A stretch of 64,000 bases of DNA from Incurvaria masculella (Eukaryota > Arthropoda > Insecta > Lepidoptera > Incurvariidae). The stretch spans positions 6,324,001-6,388,000 of the forward strand of contig OX335655.1 in the NCBI GenBank assembly GCA_946894095.1. The letters run 5' to 3'. The translations under genes and the position numbers were made by a program. This document shows positions 44,225-55,572 of the stretch, piece by piece. The number at the start of each line of letters is the position of its first letter. Position 1 is the first letter of the stretch. The notes beneath the pieces are model-generated. The model was not told the DNA's origin, searched no databases, and saw only the letters and a list, made by a program, of their open reading frames with translations.

Positions 44225-45870
44225 TGTTATTTTAAATGTTATTTCCCTCATCTATTGAATATTCACGCGGTCGAAGAAAAGCCGATAAGAAAGTTATCCG
44301 CGGTACATAATACAGACGTATTAGTATACCTTCAAATGCTACCAACTATAGAATAACAGGAATACCCAATGTATGTTTCAGGAATATAACTATAATAATT
44401 AATAATAGGCAATGTATGAATACGTATTGTGATATAACTACCGTTGGCATGGAAAACTAAAATCAGCCCGTGTTTACTTCGATACCAGATGAATTTCATT
44501 CTAAAAAGATTTTCTGAGAATCAAAAAAATCTAATAAAATGACGCTGCTTCCTCACAGTTTTTAGTACTCATCTGAATAAATCATCATTGATTATCTGAA
44601 TAATAAAAATAGAAACAAATGCAAAAAAAAAATGTTGCCATTTATAACTTTGTTAGTAGAAACTTCATAATCAAAGTTTGAGGTTTTATTAACTTAAAAA
44701 CCTAAAATTGTCGTTACCATTAAAATATTAATGATATCACTATAAATGTAATGGGTTTTTTGGCATAAGTGCAATTACTACCAACCCTGATTTATCTGAA
44801 AAATAGCCGGAGGGAGTGCAAACAGAGCCCTTAGTCCCAGTTACCCTACTTAACCTTAATTTGCGTTTACGCCAAAACCGATGGACTGACATTTTCTAAT
44901 GTATGGAAAAATCCGCGTTTTCATACAAATCTAAAGTCCTAGTTTGACTTTGACAGCTTGAAGAAGTAAAACCACAGAATAAGGCAAGTTCAAAAGCCTA
45001 ATGACATTTTAAATAAGAAAAAAAAAGGGAGACACAAGGATTAAGCGCCAAGATAAAATACTTCGTCCAGCGTCGACACGTATGGCAGTGTTCCCATCAC
45101 GCTTGCTGCATTGCCCCTCTGGATAGCAATGCTCAGTCTTTGTGTTAAAAAACATGCTGACATTTTGTCTCCTGTTAAGTCAATATTTTTTTTTCCAATT
45201 TCATAAATGAAGGATTTGGCGCTCTCACACCACGGGCTGAAGGTCTCAACCGCGAAAGGAACAAATAAATAATTTTGATCGGTTATTTCCTGGTATTTTT
45301 TTATTTTTAAACTTGCTGCTGACTCGGCAGCCGAACCTACTTTGGATGCTGAGTGCCTCCAAAACTAATCGTAAGAGTGGCTTGCAACCATCGGGAGGCA
45401 TTCAGGTTGATATTGAAAATTGATTGCATCGAATTTTTGATCAGAACATTCATTTTTCCACAAAAATCTTTAAACTTCCAAGCAGGTGTTATACGGAGTA
45501 AGTATGTCAATTTAGGTATAGCAAAACAAGGTATAGCAGAATAAGTAGTAAACATTTGTATGGAGTTTGACGTTTTAAATAACCTCTAAGTTCCGTAAAC
45601 GCCAATTTAGGGGAGAACTCAGACTGACCACTCTGGATGAATGTAGAAGACTGAATTCTACATATGAGTACGTTTTACATATAGGTAGTGCGTAGGTAGA
45701 TCACAGCTCGATCAACTCCGCCTAAATGAGCTATAAAGTGCTCACAGTTGATTGCCAATCAATGCGTTTGATGTCCAGTGGAGCGGAAGAGCGCATTCTT
45801 CCCTGTGAGTGCATTACTAGCACGCGTGTTTGCATGCTAATGTTATTTGAGGAGGTATGTATTACGCCGT
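44225..45870. other. Noncoding, nothing recognised
   Basis: AT-rich. The overlapping ORFs at 45,337-45,555 lie on both strands. 'NLGIAKQGIAE'-like and 'FGGTQHPK'-like strings suggest a decayed piece of an RT element akin to that at 50.8 kb ('PIDFGGIGIRRPSD'), but this is weak. Confidence 0.35.
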
Positions 45871-45871
45871 G

Positions 45872-46266
45872 TATTACGGCAATTTGGTTGCGTTGATTAT
45901 AATGTATATTGTAGATAGTTTAGGAATTAAACATAGTATTGTAGCTTAGAGCCGCGGGATGTTGCTTCTCATGCCAGAGGTCTTGAACTCGATTTCCACC
46001 TCATTCGTGCCCCACTTTATTCCTCTTTCGAAATTGGATAATTGCAGTGGTTTAAACACCGTGTATGTCTCACAAATTGCGCGATTTGGTTACGTTTATT
46101 ACAATGTATATTGTACATAGTTTAGGTAATAAACATATTATTGTACTAGCTAAGAGACGTGAGATGTTGCTTCTCATGCCAGAGGTCATGAGTTAGATTC
46201 CTGCCCCATTCGTGCACCACTTCCTTCCTCTTTCGAAATTGGATAAGTTAATTACTTTACGAATGA
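45872..46266 (+). repeat. Tandem duplication (~195 bp) of a tRNA-headed SINE 5' part
   Basis: 'atttggttgcgttgattata' … 'gttgcttctcatgccagagg' … 'cctctttcgaaattggataa' occurs at about 45,880-46,050 and again at 46,085-46,250 with scattered substitutions. The head has a B-box-like 'ggtcatgagttagattcct'. Confidence 0.75.
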
Positions 46267-46336
46267 GAGCTGTTAGTATTTATAATTGTAGGTCCCCTTT
46301 ACCTACTAGGTGCAGGGTTAAGTCCGCAGCAACGGC

Positions 46337-46636
46337 AATGAAAACCGGCCAAGTGCGAGTCGGACTTGCACACGAAGTTCCTACCATCGCACAAGATTTA
46401 ACACAAAAAAAAAACATTTAATTTATTTTGTATGGGGTCCCTTTTAATTTTTATATTTTTTTTTATTTTACATATTTGTTGTTATAGCGGCAAAATAAAT
46501 ACACACTTTGCGAAAAATTCAGGTGCCATTCTATTACGGTTCATGAGATACAGCCCTGTGACGGATGGATGGACGGACGGACAGCGGAGGCTTAGTAAAA
46601 GGATTCCGTTTTCACCTTTTGGTACGGAACCCTAAA
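46337..46636 (-). mobile_element. Family G element inserted in a SINE
   Basis: Reverse orientation: 'aaccggccaagtgcgagtcg' at the left and 'ttttggtacggaaccctaaa' at the right. The SINE body is interrupted: 'cggcaatgaaaa' lies left of it and 'tggtcattgccattgcgttt' to the right. Confidence 0.75.
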
Positions 46637-47239
46637 AAATGGTCATTGCCATTGCGTTTTTCATTCAGTTCGATGTAGCCAAACTCATATAAGGCCCTGG
46701 CATATGGCAGCCAGTTCTTACGGGAATGCGATGAGTAAATAAGACTAATATTATGGTAGCAGGTCTCTATTTTTTGACCGAGTGAAAAGCAAAGCTCGAG
46801 CATAGAGTTTCAGATTGGGCAAAAATGCTTTCGTATGTCCGGGTGTTCTCCTCTACTGGTCGCATTTCTCAACCGATTCTCGTGAAATTTTGTGAGCACA
46901 TTCGATAATTATATAGAACTTTTTTGTTGAAAAATTTGTTAAAAAAATTTCAAATGTTAAGAAAACAGACACGGCAATTGCCATATTTAAAACGAACCTA
47001 TATACAGCCTAATTAAATATTCAGTTCCGAATAAAACATGGTCTTTACGATCTCGATTTAGATTACCTGTACACCTACGCTAACTACCACTTGGTTAGAA
47101 TTATATTACGGTTATTACAGATCACTTTTCTATCTTCTTCAGACAAACTATTTAATTTTAAAATTATCACTTACCAGAGAATGTGCACTCCACGCTTAAA
47201 ATGTTTCACCACGTCCTGGTTACGGTGCTTAAGACTTAA
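46637..47239. other. SINE tail remnant, then unrecognised sequence
   Basis: 46,640-46,720 continues the interrupted SINE ('tcagttcgatgtagccaaac'). The rest is AT-rich without feature. Confidence 0.4.
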
Positions 47240-47652
47240 GTTTTTTTTTGTAACTGGACATGGATAGCTTATTCCAAACTGACCATCAGATTTTAGCAAA
47301 ACACACTACATGGGAACTAGGGGTTTAAGACCGCCCGGGTTGGAACCATCGCACTGGATGACGGAAGCGGCAATGAAAAATGTTTTCCATCCAGTACAAT
47401 AATTCCGTCAAGAATGTGGTGCATTGGGCTAATATGATAACGGTAGTAGTGTGGCATTACCCATCCATGTCAGGTTGCATAAAAAAACCTAGTAAGCAAG
47501 GAAGGGGACCTACAGTTTGACGTGGAATCCTCCTCGGCCAGCCTCAATGGTTGAAAATGGTCACCCATCCAGATCCTAACCGCGCTCAGAAATGCTTCAC
47601 GAAGCTTATCGAATCGCAAGGCGTAGCGCCACTGGGCTACCGAGGCTAACCG
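47240..47652 (-). mobile_element. Rearranged SINE (head minus, part of the tail inverted)
   Basis: Minus-strand head 'gttagcctcggtagcccagt' and 'ggatctggatgggtgacc' at the right. To its left the tail appears once in the expected direction and once inverted ('gaagcggcaatgaaaaatgt' on the plus strand). Probably two SINEs joined head to tail or an internal inversion. Confidence 0.6.
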
Positions 47653-47662
47653 AAGAATTGAA

Positions 47663-48213
47663 TTAAGGTGGCCCAACCCGGCGGGACTAACTCAGTTACG
47701 GGCACGGTACAAAACCGTGCTATCGCGCTCTGGGACCTTCTCAATTTCAAAGAAAAAGATATGCTCCATGATGAGTAAGATGCAACATGTCCACAAAGCA
47801 GACAATTCGCATAGTGTTTGATTTGGTAAGATTTACGAAAATTTTAATTACAAAACGACTTATAGCTAAAAGTTAACTACGACCGCTGTAGTCAAAAAAT
47901 CTAACAAAAACCAAATTGTTTATAAATCTTCATAAAAAAAGCTATGTCTGAAGACTAATCTTTTTAAGATGTTCTTATTTTATCGTTAAGTAATCCACCT
48001 CCAAAGTTATTGTATAAAACGTTCGAAAAATTCGAACTTTCGGACCTTATAACTTAGACACCAAACACAATTTTACAATGCCAATGGTCATCAGACATCT
48101 AGTTCGATCAAATAAAGCTATTTTGAGCAAAATTTTTAATCTCTGACAATAAATATGGGCGTGATTTTCTTTCCCCGTTTGTATGGGGAGTTGAGCGGGA
48201 TGGCCCACCTTAA
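47663..48213. mobile_element. piggyBac-like nonautonomous element, family F, uninterrupted copy
   Basis: TTAA on both sides, ends 'ggtggcccaacccggcggga' and '…gagcgggatggcccacc'. Collinear with 28,705-29,721 minus its nested insertion. Confidence 0.8.
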
Positions 48214-48690
48214 TGTTTCTTTATGCTACATTTTAATCATGTTTGATACCTTTGAGTGATTGCCTTTGGCAATAGGCTCGTCTCTTGCATCTATGCACTC
48301 ATAATAGTAAGAAAAAATTATATTTAAAATTAATTTCATAAAGTATACATTTGATTACAAAAACTCATTACATTCTAAGGTGGCAAACCAGTGAGAAAAA
48401 TTTAACTTAATGTTATAAAAAGTTATGTTACATTTATGTAGCATAAACAATACATATAATGCTTACAGTTTTCTCGGTACTATGGCCGCATCGCCTTTTC
48501 TAGAGAAAATAATATAGTTTTTAAATTTTAGTGTGTTTCTTTTTAATGAATGTCAATGAAAGATTTGAGTTAATATTATTAATTATTTACCTTATTATTT
48601 GTAGTAAAATTTAAGAAATATATATGTATAAAAAAAGAAGAAAAAACTGTCAAACGTGACGGTTGGTTTTAAATTTTCTAAATATTATAA
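48214..48690. other. AT-rich, nothing recognised
   Basis: No gene, repeat or exon supported. It may include the 5' end of the next retroelement. Confidence 0.35.
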
Positions 48691-48845
48691 AAAGTGTTAT
48701 TTTTCGATTTGATTGCCTTTGATATTCATTTTAGGTTTATTAAAGTGAATCTGCACCCCAAGAACCACAGATAGCGTCACCAAGCCATGCAGCGAGCGCG
48801 GGCGGGGCGTCGTCGCTGGCGATCCCGCCCCCGCCCACGCCATCT

Positions 48846-49844
48846 TTGCTGTCGCAGCTCGCACCACCAACTCCTCCAAATATATTCTCGGCGCCGTCAC
48901 CATTAAGGATAGTCGAATCGCTTCAGCTCCAGCCGCAGTCATCAACCCAAATAACGTTCGAGTGCAGCCAGTGTAATAAAGAATTCCATACAAAAAGAGG
49001 ACTGAAAATCCATTCATCAAAAGTCCACCGCGCTCCACCTGCTTCTGAATCTGTGCAAAACGCCCAGAATGTCTCATCACTCTCATCATCCAGCACACCG
49101 GCCACTACGTTTACGAATTACTTACAGCATTTGAAAAATAATTTCCCAGTGGTCAAGCGGATTCCACGCGCAGCGAGAGATGCTGTAGCGAGAAAACTTG
49201 CATCTATTTTTGAGAGCTGCGTTTCGCAAAATTCAAAACAAATTTGGGAGGAACTTTTTACGTTTCCATACAATGTTCTTCACGTGAGCGACCAATTGAC
49301 AGAGGGCACATTAGCATCCAAAATTAAGAACAACATAACAGCACACTATGATCCCGAAAGTTATATGGAAACTAGAAGACCTGGTTACATTTCATCTACT
49401 CCTATTAATAAAAGAGTTGAAACAAAGATTTACGATGGGGACTTAAGAGGTGCCGTCCGTTTGCTCACTTCCACCGATGAGATTGCTGTTCACGATGATG
49501 ATACAATTACTGCTCTACGTTCCAAGCACCCATCTAGTTCGAGACCTCAAGACATGCCGGAACCTCCCAAGGACTCGGACGAGGTTCTAATTGTAAAGGA
49601 AAATATAGTCTACAAGGCAGTCATGTCGTTTCCGACTGGATCGTCACCTGGAATTGATTCTCTTTCACTGCAACACTTAAAAGATCTTTTGATCACAATA
49701 TCAGACGACGCAAGAAAAAATTTTTTAAAGTCTCTCACTAAGTTAGTTAATTTTATGTTATCTGGTAAGGTGCTAGAAGATTTTATACCATTCATTTATG
49801 GAGCATCGCTTTTTGCCTTGAAAAAAAAAGGATGGAGGTATTAG
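48846..49844 (+). pseudogene. Retroelement N-terminal part (zinc finger and start of RT)
   Basis: Residues around 37-60 form a C2H2 finger ('FECSQCNKEFHTKRGLKIHS' …H). A helical region follows, and the RT entry motif 'GSSPGIDSLSLQHLKDLL' is clear. The frame breaks in a run of nine A at about 49,830 ('LFALKKK'), just before the RT block 'IRPIAIG', which is found in another frame. A one-base error or mutation in the homopolymer explains it. Confidence 0.75.
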
Positions 49845-51100
49845 GCCTATTGCCATAGGTTGCACTTTACGAAGATTGACTTCAAAAGTAGCATGCAGTC
49901 AATTACAAGAACACTTAGGCAATACATTCCGTCCTGTGCAACTCGGATTTGCCACAAAAGGTGGAGCTGAAGCAGCAGTACATTCCGTACGAACTTATGT
50001 CAAAACATGTTTAACATCGGAAATAATGGTTAAGATTGATGTACGAAACGCTTTTAATTCAGTGGAGAGAGATATCATGCTCGCGTCAGTTCAAAACAAC
50101 ATTCCAACCTTATACCCATATATCTGGCAATGTTATGCGTATCCATCACTTTTATTTTACAAAAATCAAACTTTAACTTCATCCGTTGGGTGTCAGCAAG
50201 GGGACCCGCTAGGTCCAGCAATATTTAGTTTATGTATTCACAGTATCATAACAAAAATGATGTCAGATTTAAATGTTTGGTACCTTGATGATGGTATTCT
50301 TGGTGGTGATGCAGACAAAGTTCTTGGTGATTTGCAAGCTCTGATTAGGGAATTTCAATCTATTGGGTTAACTTTAAATACGGAGAAATGTGAAGTATAT
50401 TTTTTTGAATCAGTATCTGAAGAAAGGAGAAAATATATTTTGGATAACCTTAACATTCTAAGCCCGGGTATACAAATTTTGAAAGATGAAAACCTATTCT
50501 TGTTAGGTGCTCCTTTAGTAGATAATTCTGTAAAACTTCTAGTTGAAAACAAGAACCACTTCTTTAATTTTGTATCGAATCGCATGACGAATTTACAGCC
50601 ACATGTTGCATTACTTTTGATTAGATTTTGTTTTGGTATACCGCGTCTTACCTACTTTTTAAGATGCTGCCCTATTTGGAAAAATGATTCTTTACTGTAT
50701 TTACTTGACGTGGAATTGAAGAAAACTTTAGAAAAAATATTGAATTTAAATTTAGAATCAAGCTCTTGGAAACAAGCATGTTTTCCTATCGATTTTGGCG
50801 GAATTGGTATTAGACGACCTTCTGATGTCGCACTTCCTGCATTCCTTGCTTCAGCTCATAACAGTATGAACCTCATAGGTAAAATTCTATTTCCATCACT
50901 TGGTGATTGTGAGGTTGACGGTTTGAATGAAGCAATCGAGAGATGGAAAGGTGTGTGTCCAGGAGTCGAATTGCCAGCGAGGGTAAAAACTCAATTCGGA
51001 TGGGATAACCCGATTACCAAAATTTGTCACAAAAAGCTTTTAGAAGAAAGTTCAGAAATTGACCGGGCTCGCATTCTTGGTTCTTCAGAAACGGAATCTG
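49845..51100 (+). pseudogene. Retroelement RT core (second frame)
   Basis: Begins with 'IRPIAIGCTLRRLTSKVAC' and contains 'PVQLGFATKGGAEAAVHSVR', 'VKIDVRNAFNSVERDIML', 'VGCQQGDPLGPAIFSLCI' and the catalytic 'WYLDDGILGGD', followed by 'GLTLNTEKCEVYF'. All RT blocks are present. The frame is lost near 51,093-51,102, where two extra bases fit ('atctgagcatgg'). Confidence 0.8.
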
Positions 51101-51788
51101 AGCATGGCTCAAATCGTTTCCGTCTCCAAATTTAGGAACTCTCCTAGACAAAACCAGTCTGAGAATAACGATAGGCCTACGTATAGGCGTCAAACTGTGT
51201 CAACCACACGTCTGCGTTTGCGGCACTAATGTCGATGCTTTGGGACACCACGGACTATCGTGTCAAAGGAGCTCTGGTCGAATACCCCGTCACTGTGGTA
51301 TTAATAATATTATTAAAAGATCCTTGGCCACAGTGAATATTCCGAGCCTCCTGGAGCCACCAGGAATTAGCCGCTCCGACGGAAAAAGACCAGATGGGCT
51401 AACTCTAGTACCGTGGTGTCGAGGCAAAGCACTGGTTTGGGACGCCACGTGTGTTGACACGTTGGCTCCTAGCCACGTTTTAGCATCCTCCAAGTCAGCC
51501 GGGGCCGCCGCTAATACTGCCGCAGCAAATAAAATCAAGAAATATGCGTCTGTGCGTGACCACTTTGATTTCCTTGCGTTCGCTGTGGAAACGCTTGGCG
51601 CATGGTCATCGGATGCGAAAAGTTTTTCTGACTGCATTGGAAAACTGCTTATTGAGAAATCCGGTGATCCGGCTAAGACATTTTTCATACGGCGAATTAG
51701 CATGGAAATTCAAAGGGGAAACGCACAGACCATTTTAGGTACTATGGGCAGCTCGGCGGGCATGGAGGAAATTTTCTATTTAGTTTAG
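51100..51788 (+). pseudogene. Retroelement C-terminal finger and restriction-like endonuclease (third frame)
   Basis: Starts 'AWLKSFPSPNLGTLLD', then a Cys/His cluster ('CQPHVCVCGTNVDALGHHGL' …C), then the nuclease-like core 'RPDGLTLVPWCRGKALVWD' with D and the later D/E spacing of PD-(D/E)XK enzymes. 'AVETLGAWSSDAKSF' and 'RRISMEIQRGNAQTI' complete the familiar C-terminus. An internal TTG at 51,240 is not a real start. Confidence 0.75.
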
Positions 51789-51830
51789 GATAGTATTAGT
51801 TGTTAGTTTATTATAGTAAGTTGTTAGTTT

Positions 51831-52324
51831 AATTTTGTTTAGGGATTATGTTGTTTTTGTTCAAACCTTAATTTAACCAATATATCACTTTACATACATA
51901 TCAATATATTGAAGAGAAGTTGTCAAAAAAAAATAAAAAGAACTGCTGAAAAGCAGCACATACAATATTAAATTAACATCTATATTATGTTTAAACAAAA
52001 TAAGTAAATAGCTTATAGTAGTATATATTATAAAAAAAATGTTGTTTTTCATCGAGTTTTAAACAATGATTAGAATTTCAAGTAAAAAGGTGGAAATAAT
52101 TGAATCACGATGTGATTTGTATTTACAAAAATATTCCGATAAAGCTTGTTCAAGAAAGCAGGCGGTGAAGTAATAATAAGTTAATTGGATTCCACCAGTC
52201 CGGAAGCTGAGTGGACGGTGCTTTTTATTCTTTGTGGAAAAATATATTTTTCAGGAGAAGATAAAGGCTCCTAATGTATTGAGTTACTACAAAACATATC
52301 AATAGACACACATATTTGTTTAAT
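51831..52324. other. AT-rich 3' flank, nothing recognised
   Basis: May include the 3' untranslated region of the preceding retroelement. No other feature. Confidence 0.35.
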
Positions 52325-52672
52325 GTAACTGGACATGGATGGCTAATACCGAACTGACCGTAATAGCCTAACACACCACATGGGAACTAGGTGCCATGCC
52401 AGGACCTTCCTTATATTTCACGGCTACATTGAACTGGATGGAAAACACGGACAATTTTCATTCCCGCTTCGACCATAGTTCATTCAATGCGATGGTACCA
52501 ACACGGACCTAGTAAGTAAGGAAGGGGACCTACAGTTTTAAGTGGAATCCGAACCACGGCCCGGTTCAACGGTTGAAAATGGTCACCCATCCAGAACCCA
52601 ACCGCGCTCAGAGGTGCTACCCCAGCTTATCGATTCGCAAGGCGTCGCACACTAAACTACCGAGGCTGACGT
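52325..52672 (-). mobile_element. SINE, composite head
   Basis: Minus-strand start 'gtcagcctcggtagtttagt', 'ggttctggatgggtgacc', 'ctgtaggtccccttccttac', tail 'tagccatccatgtccagtta'. Nearly full length. Confidence 0.72.
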
Positions 52673-52914
52673 ATACATGTTGATATTTTTATGTATTCAA
52701 TGGATACGACATTACCTTTATTTAGTTAGTTGCTGGTTATACAACGAAACCTACATAAAGCATTGTAGATTTGATTTTGATTTTTTAAATAACATTTCAG
52801 TAGACATTTGCCCGAAGCCAAAAGACATCTATGTCATCAAGCACTTTTTCTACTTTGATTCCGTTTCTGAGTTTTATAAGTGCATTTGGTTACAAATTCA
52901 AGCTGTTCTATGGT

Positions 52915-53118
52915 TCCCCCCTACTAGGCGGTAGGATGAAACCCGTCCGGGTTGGTATTAGCGCATTGGATGAAACTATGGTTGAAGCGGCAATGAAAAA
53001 ATGTCCGTGTTTTCCTTCCAGTTCATTGTAGCCGTGCTCATAGAGGCAAGGTCCTGGCATGGCATCTAATTCCTTCGGGATTGTGATGTATTGGGTTAAC
53101 ATCATAATGGTAGTCCAT
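52915..53118 (+). mobile_element. SINE, 5'-truncated
   Basis: Body and tail only: 'aacccgtccgggttggtatt', 'gaagcggcaatgaaaaaatg', 'gtcctggcatggcatctaat'. Confidence 0.65.
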
Positions 53119-53129
53119 CTACGTCGTCG

Positions 53130-53384
53130 TAAAGGATGTTCTTAATTTATCATTGCGTAATCTACCTCCAAAGTTTTTGTATAAAACGGGCGAAAAATGC
53201 GAACTTTCGGACCTTATAACTCAGAAACTAAACACAATTTTACAATGCCAATGGTCATCAGACATCTAGTTCGATCAAATAAAGCTGGTTTGAGCAAAAT
53301 TTGGGATCTCTGACAAGAAATGTGGGCGTGATCTTCTTTGCCCGTTTGTATGGGGAGTTGAGCGGGATGGGCCACCTTAAATAT
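53130..53384. mobile_element. piggyBac-like family F, one half
   Basis: 'aaggatgttcttaatttatc' through 'tgtatggggagttgagcggg' and 'ccaccttaa' matches the right half of 47,663-48,213, ending in TTAA. The other half is missing. Confidence 0.7.
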
Positions 53385-53660
53385 AAGTTTAGAATACGTC
53401 TGTTTTCGAAACGGTTGCTGCGCAAAGTTGTGCTTTTCATACCCTTTGTTTGTAGCGATCAGAAATTGGAGCGCAATATCCTGGACGCCGACTACGGAGG
53501 CCTCGCTCCGGCTTCCGGGACTGGAGCCTGGAGCGAGAGGAAATGAGCCACTCGCAGCAGTGATTGGGTCCGTCGTCTGCATCGCGCCCTCTTATAAACT
53601 TCGACATAATCAGCTATACATAGGTCTTCCGCTTGTAATGGAAAGTATTCCTTTTAAGTC
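53385..53660. other. Nothing firmly recognised
   Basis: Overlapping ORFs 53,428-53,706 and 53,214-53,582 have no motif. 'ccggcttccgggactggagc' may be repeat-derived. Confidence 0.3.
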
Positions 53661-53661
53661 T

Positions 53662-53936
53662 TTAGGGTTCCGTACCCAAAGGGTGCCAACGGAACCCTAT
53701 TACTAAGCCTCCGCCGTCCGTCCGTCCGTCCGTTCGTCTATCACAGGGCTGCATCTCATGAACCGTAATAGATAGGCAGCTGAAATGTTCACAGAGTATG
53801 TATTTATTGTGCCGCTATAACAACAAATAGGTAATATTGAAAAAATATAAAAATTTAAGGGGGCCGCCATACAAAAAACGATGGTACGAAACCCTTCGTG
53901 TGCGAGTCCGACTCGCAATTGGCCGGTTTTTTTTTA
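53662..53936 (+). mobile_element. Family G element
   Basis: 'tagggttccgtacccaaagg' to 'gactcgcaattggccggttt' with '(ccgt)' repeats near 53,715. Full length. One variant base in the usual 'cgcacttgg'. Confidence 0.8.
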
Positions 53937-54027
53937 TTAAACTTGACGTGGATTGCTAAAAACACGCTTCTAACCTCTTGATAAAAGCCTAGCGTAATAC
54001 CTGAAACTGGGTGTTATTCCTGAACCT

Positions 54028-54275
54028 TTTTAGAGTTCCGTACCCAAAGGGTGAAAACGGAACCCTATTACGAAGCCTCCGCTGTCCGTCCGTCCGTCCG
54101 TCCGTCCGTCCGTCCGTCTGTCCGTCTGTCACAGGGCTGTATCTCAGTAACCGTAACAGATAGACAGCTGAAATTTTCACAGAGTGTGTATTTATTTTGC
54201 CGCTATAACAACAATATTAATTCAACAATTAAGAAATAATTAAAATTAAAGGGGGACCGGAAAAACGTGATTTTT
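54028..54275 (+). mobile_element. Family G element, 3'-truncated, with expanded (CCGT)n
   Basis: 'tagagttccgtacccaaagg' and an uninterrupted run of about eight 'ccgt' units at 54,084-54,118, continuing to 'gccgctataacaacaatatt'. It lacks the terminal 'ggccggtttt'. 90 bp downstream of the previous copy. Confidence 0.78.
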
Positions 54276-54822
54276 TTGTATACATTTTTTAAATTGCTCG
54301 GCTTCATTGACATAATAAAAAAATGGGGGGAAATCATTTCCGCTTCATCCATCTTTCATTCAATGCGCGGGAATGTTTTATTTATTTAGCCTCACCTAGA
54401 TGAAGAACTCGACAGCGCCCAAAGTTGCTTCATCTCCATTAACGAACCTCAACGCGTTGCACTAAGTTTTTTTTAAGAATTGTTTATTGCCCAATATATA
54501 GTATGTATTGTAACAAGTCAATGATTGTAACTTACTTCATATGAATGTTTAGACCGAATATGTTTCTTCGAATTTTCGAAAATTTCAAATTCGAAATTGA
54601 ATGTTATGATTTAGATGTTGCCGTTAACCCTGACACCATGATAAATAATTCATATCACCACGCCACTCCCGTGGTGGGGTAGGCAGATATGACACCGGGA
54701 AATATGATTGAAAATACTTGTAAAGAGTTTGCATAACATTCATAGATGATTGCCCTTAAAAGTCAGATAGGGTTTGCAATAAGTTAGAGCATGGATTAAT
54801 CAATGATAAAACAAAAGAAAAC
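54276..54822. other. AT-rich, nothing recognised
   Basis: No gene or repeat supported. Confidence 0.35.
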
Positions 54823-54824
54823 TT

Positions 54825-55092
54825 GGTCTATGGAGATTGTTTGATATTTAACTACAGCGTTCGTGATTTACTTTTAGCTATAAGTCATTTTATAATTTAC
54901 GTAAGACTAAGAATCCTCCTCATCACGAACGCTGTCTTTTTAAGCGACTTCAAAAAAAGGAGGAGGTTATCAATTCGTCTATATGTTTTTTTTTTTTTTT
55001 CTTTAAAACAGAGCCAGTGCCAGAGAGCAATAAAATTTTGTGCCGTGCCCGCGAATAAGTTTTTCCCGTCGGGAAGGGCCCTTAAAACGGTG
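54825..55092. mobile_element. piggyBac-like family F, left part with an inserted repeat piece
   Basis: 'cttttagctataagtcattt' and '…gttttttcccgtcgggaagggcccttaa'-like end match family F. At 54,943-54,990 a piece of the 'cttcaaaaaaaggaggaggt' repeat is inserted. Confidence 0.55.
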
Positions 55093-55287
55093 CAGTTTTT
55101 TATGAAAAATCACCGCTCTTTAAAGAGAACATTTTCAGTCAATTCATATGCTCCTTCCGTCACTTGCCTCGGTCCCTCTGTCACGCAAACTTCCGCTCCA
55201 ACCGTTCAATATTGGAACTGACAGTATCCAACTCGGCTGACAGTGTAGCTAAATTATTAAGTAAAATATAAAATTGAATAAATATAT

Positions 55288-55572
55288 ATTTTTGAGCGGC
55301 TCGTAGCCTAGTGGCGCGGGGACTGGCCTAGCGTACCAGAGGCCTGGGTTCAATACCGACATGCACCACTGTCTTTCTCTTTCCGAGTTCGATGACCGAC
55401 ATGACATGACTTAGTGTAGTTTTACTACCAGAAGTTGAATAAATAAATGAAATGAAATGATAAGTGCATTTCGTCGCGAATGCGAGCTGCTCCATGGTTC
55501 GGAATCCATGTAAAACTGTAGGTCCCCTTCCTCTACTAGGTGGTAGGGTTTAGCCCGCCCGGGTTTGGTACC
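55288..55572 (+). mobile_element. tRNA-headed SINE
   Basis: 'ctcgtagcctagtggcgcgg' (A box) and 'cctgggttcaataccgacat' (B box), then the body 'tgtaggtccccttcctctac' and 'gcccgcccgggtttggtacc'. The A and B boxes are spaced as in a tRNA. Confidence 0.75.

Larger units (their letters stand above)
48690..51830 (+). mobile_element. Retroelement: C2H2 finger, RT (YLDD), restriction-like endonuclease, frameshifted
   Basis: One coding region read in three successive frames (48,846-49,835; 49,840-51,100; 51,100-51,788) encodes a C2H2 finger, an RT and a C-terminal PD-(D/E)XK-like nuclease with a CCHC-like finger. The domain order is that of early-branching, site-preferring non-LTR elements (R2/CRE/NeSL-like), though YLDD is unusual for these. 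Clade not certain. Two frameshifts make this copy defective unless they are assembly errors. Confidence 0.75.
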
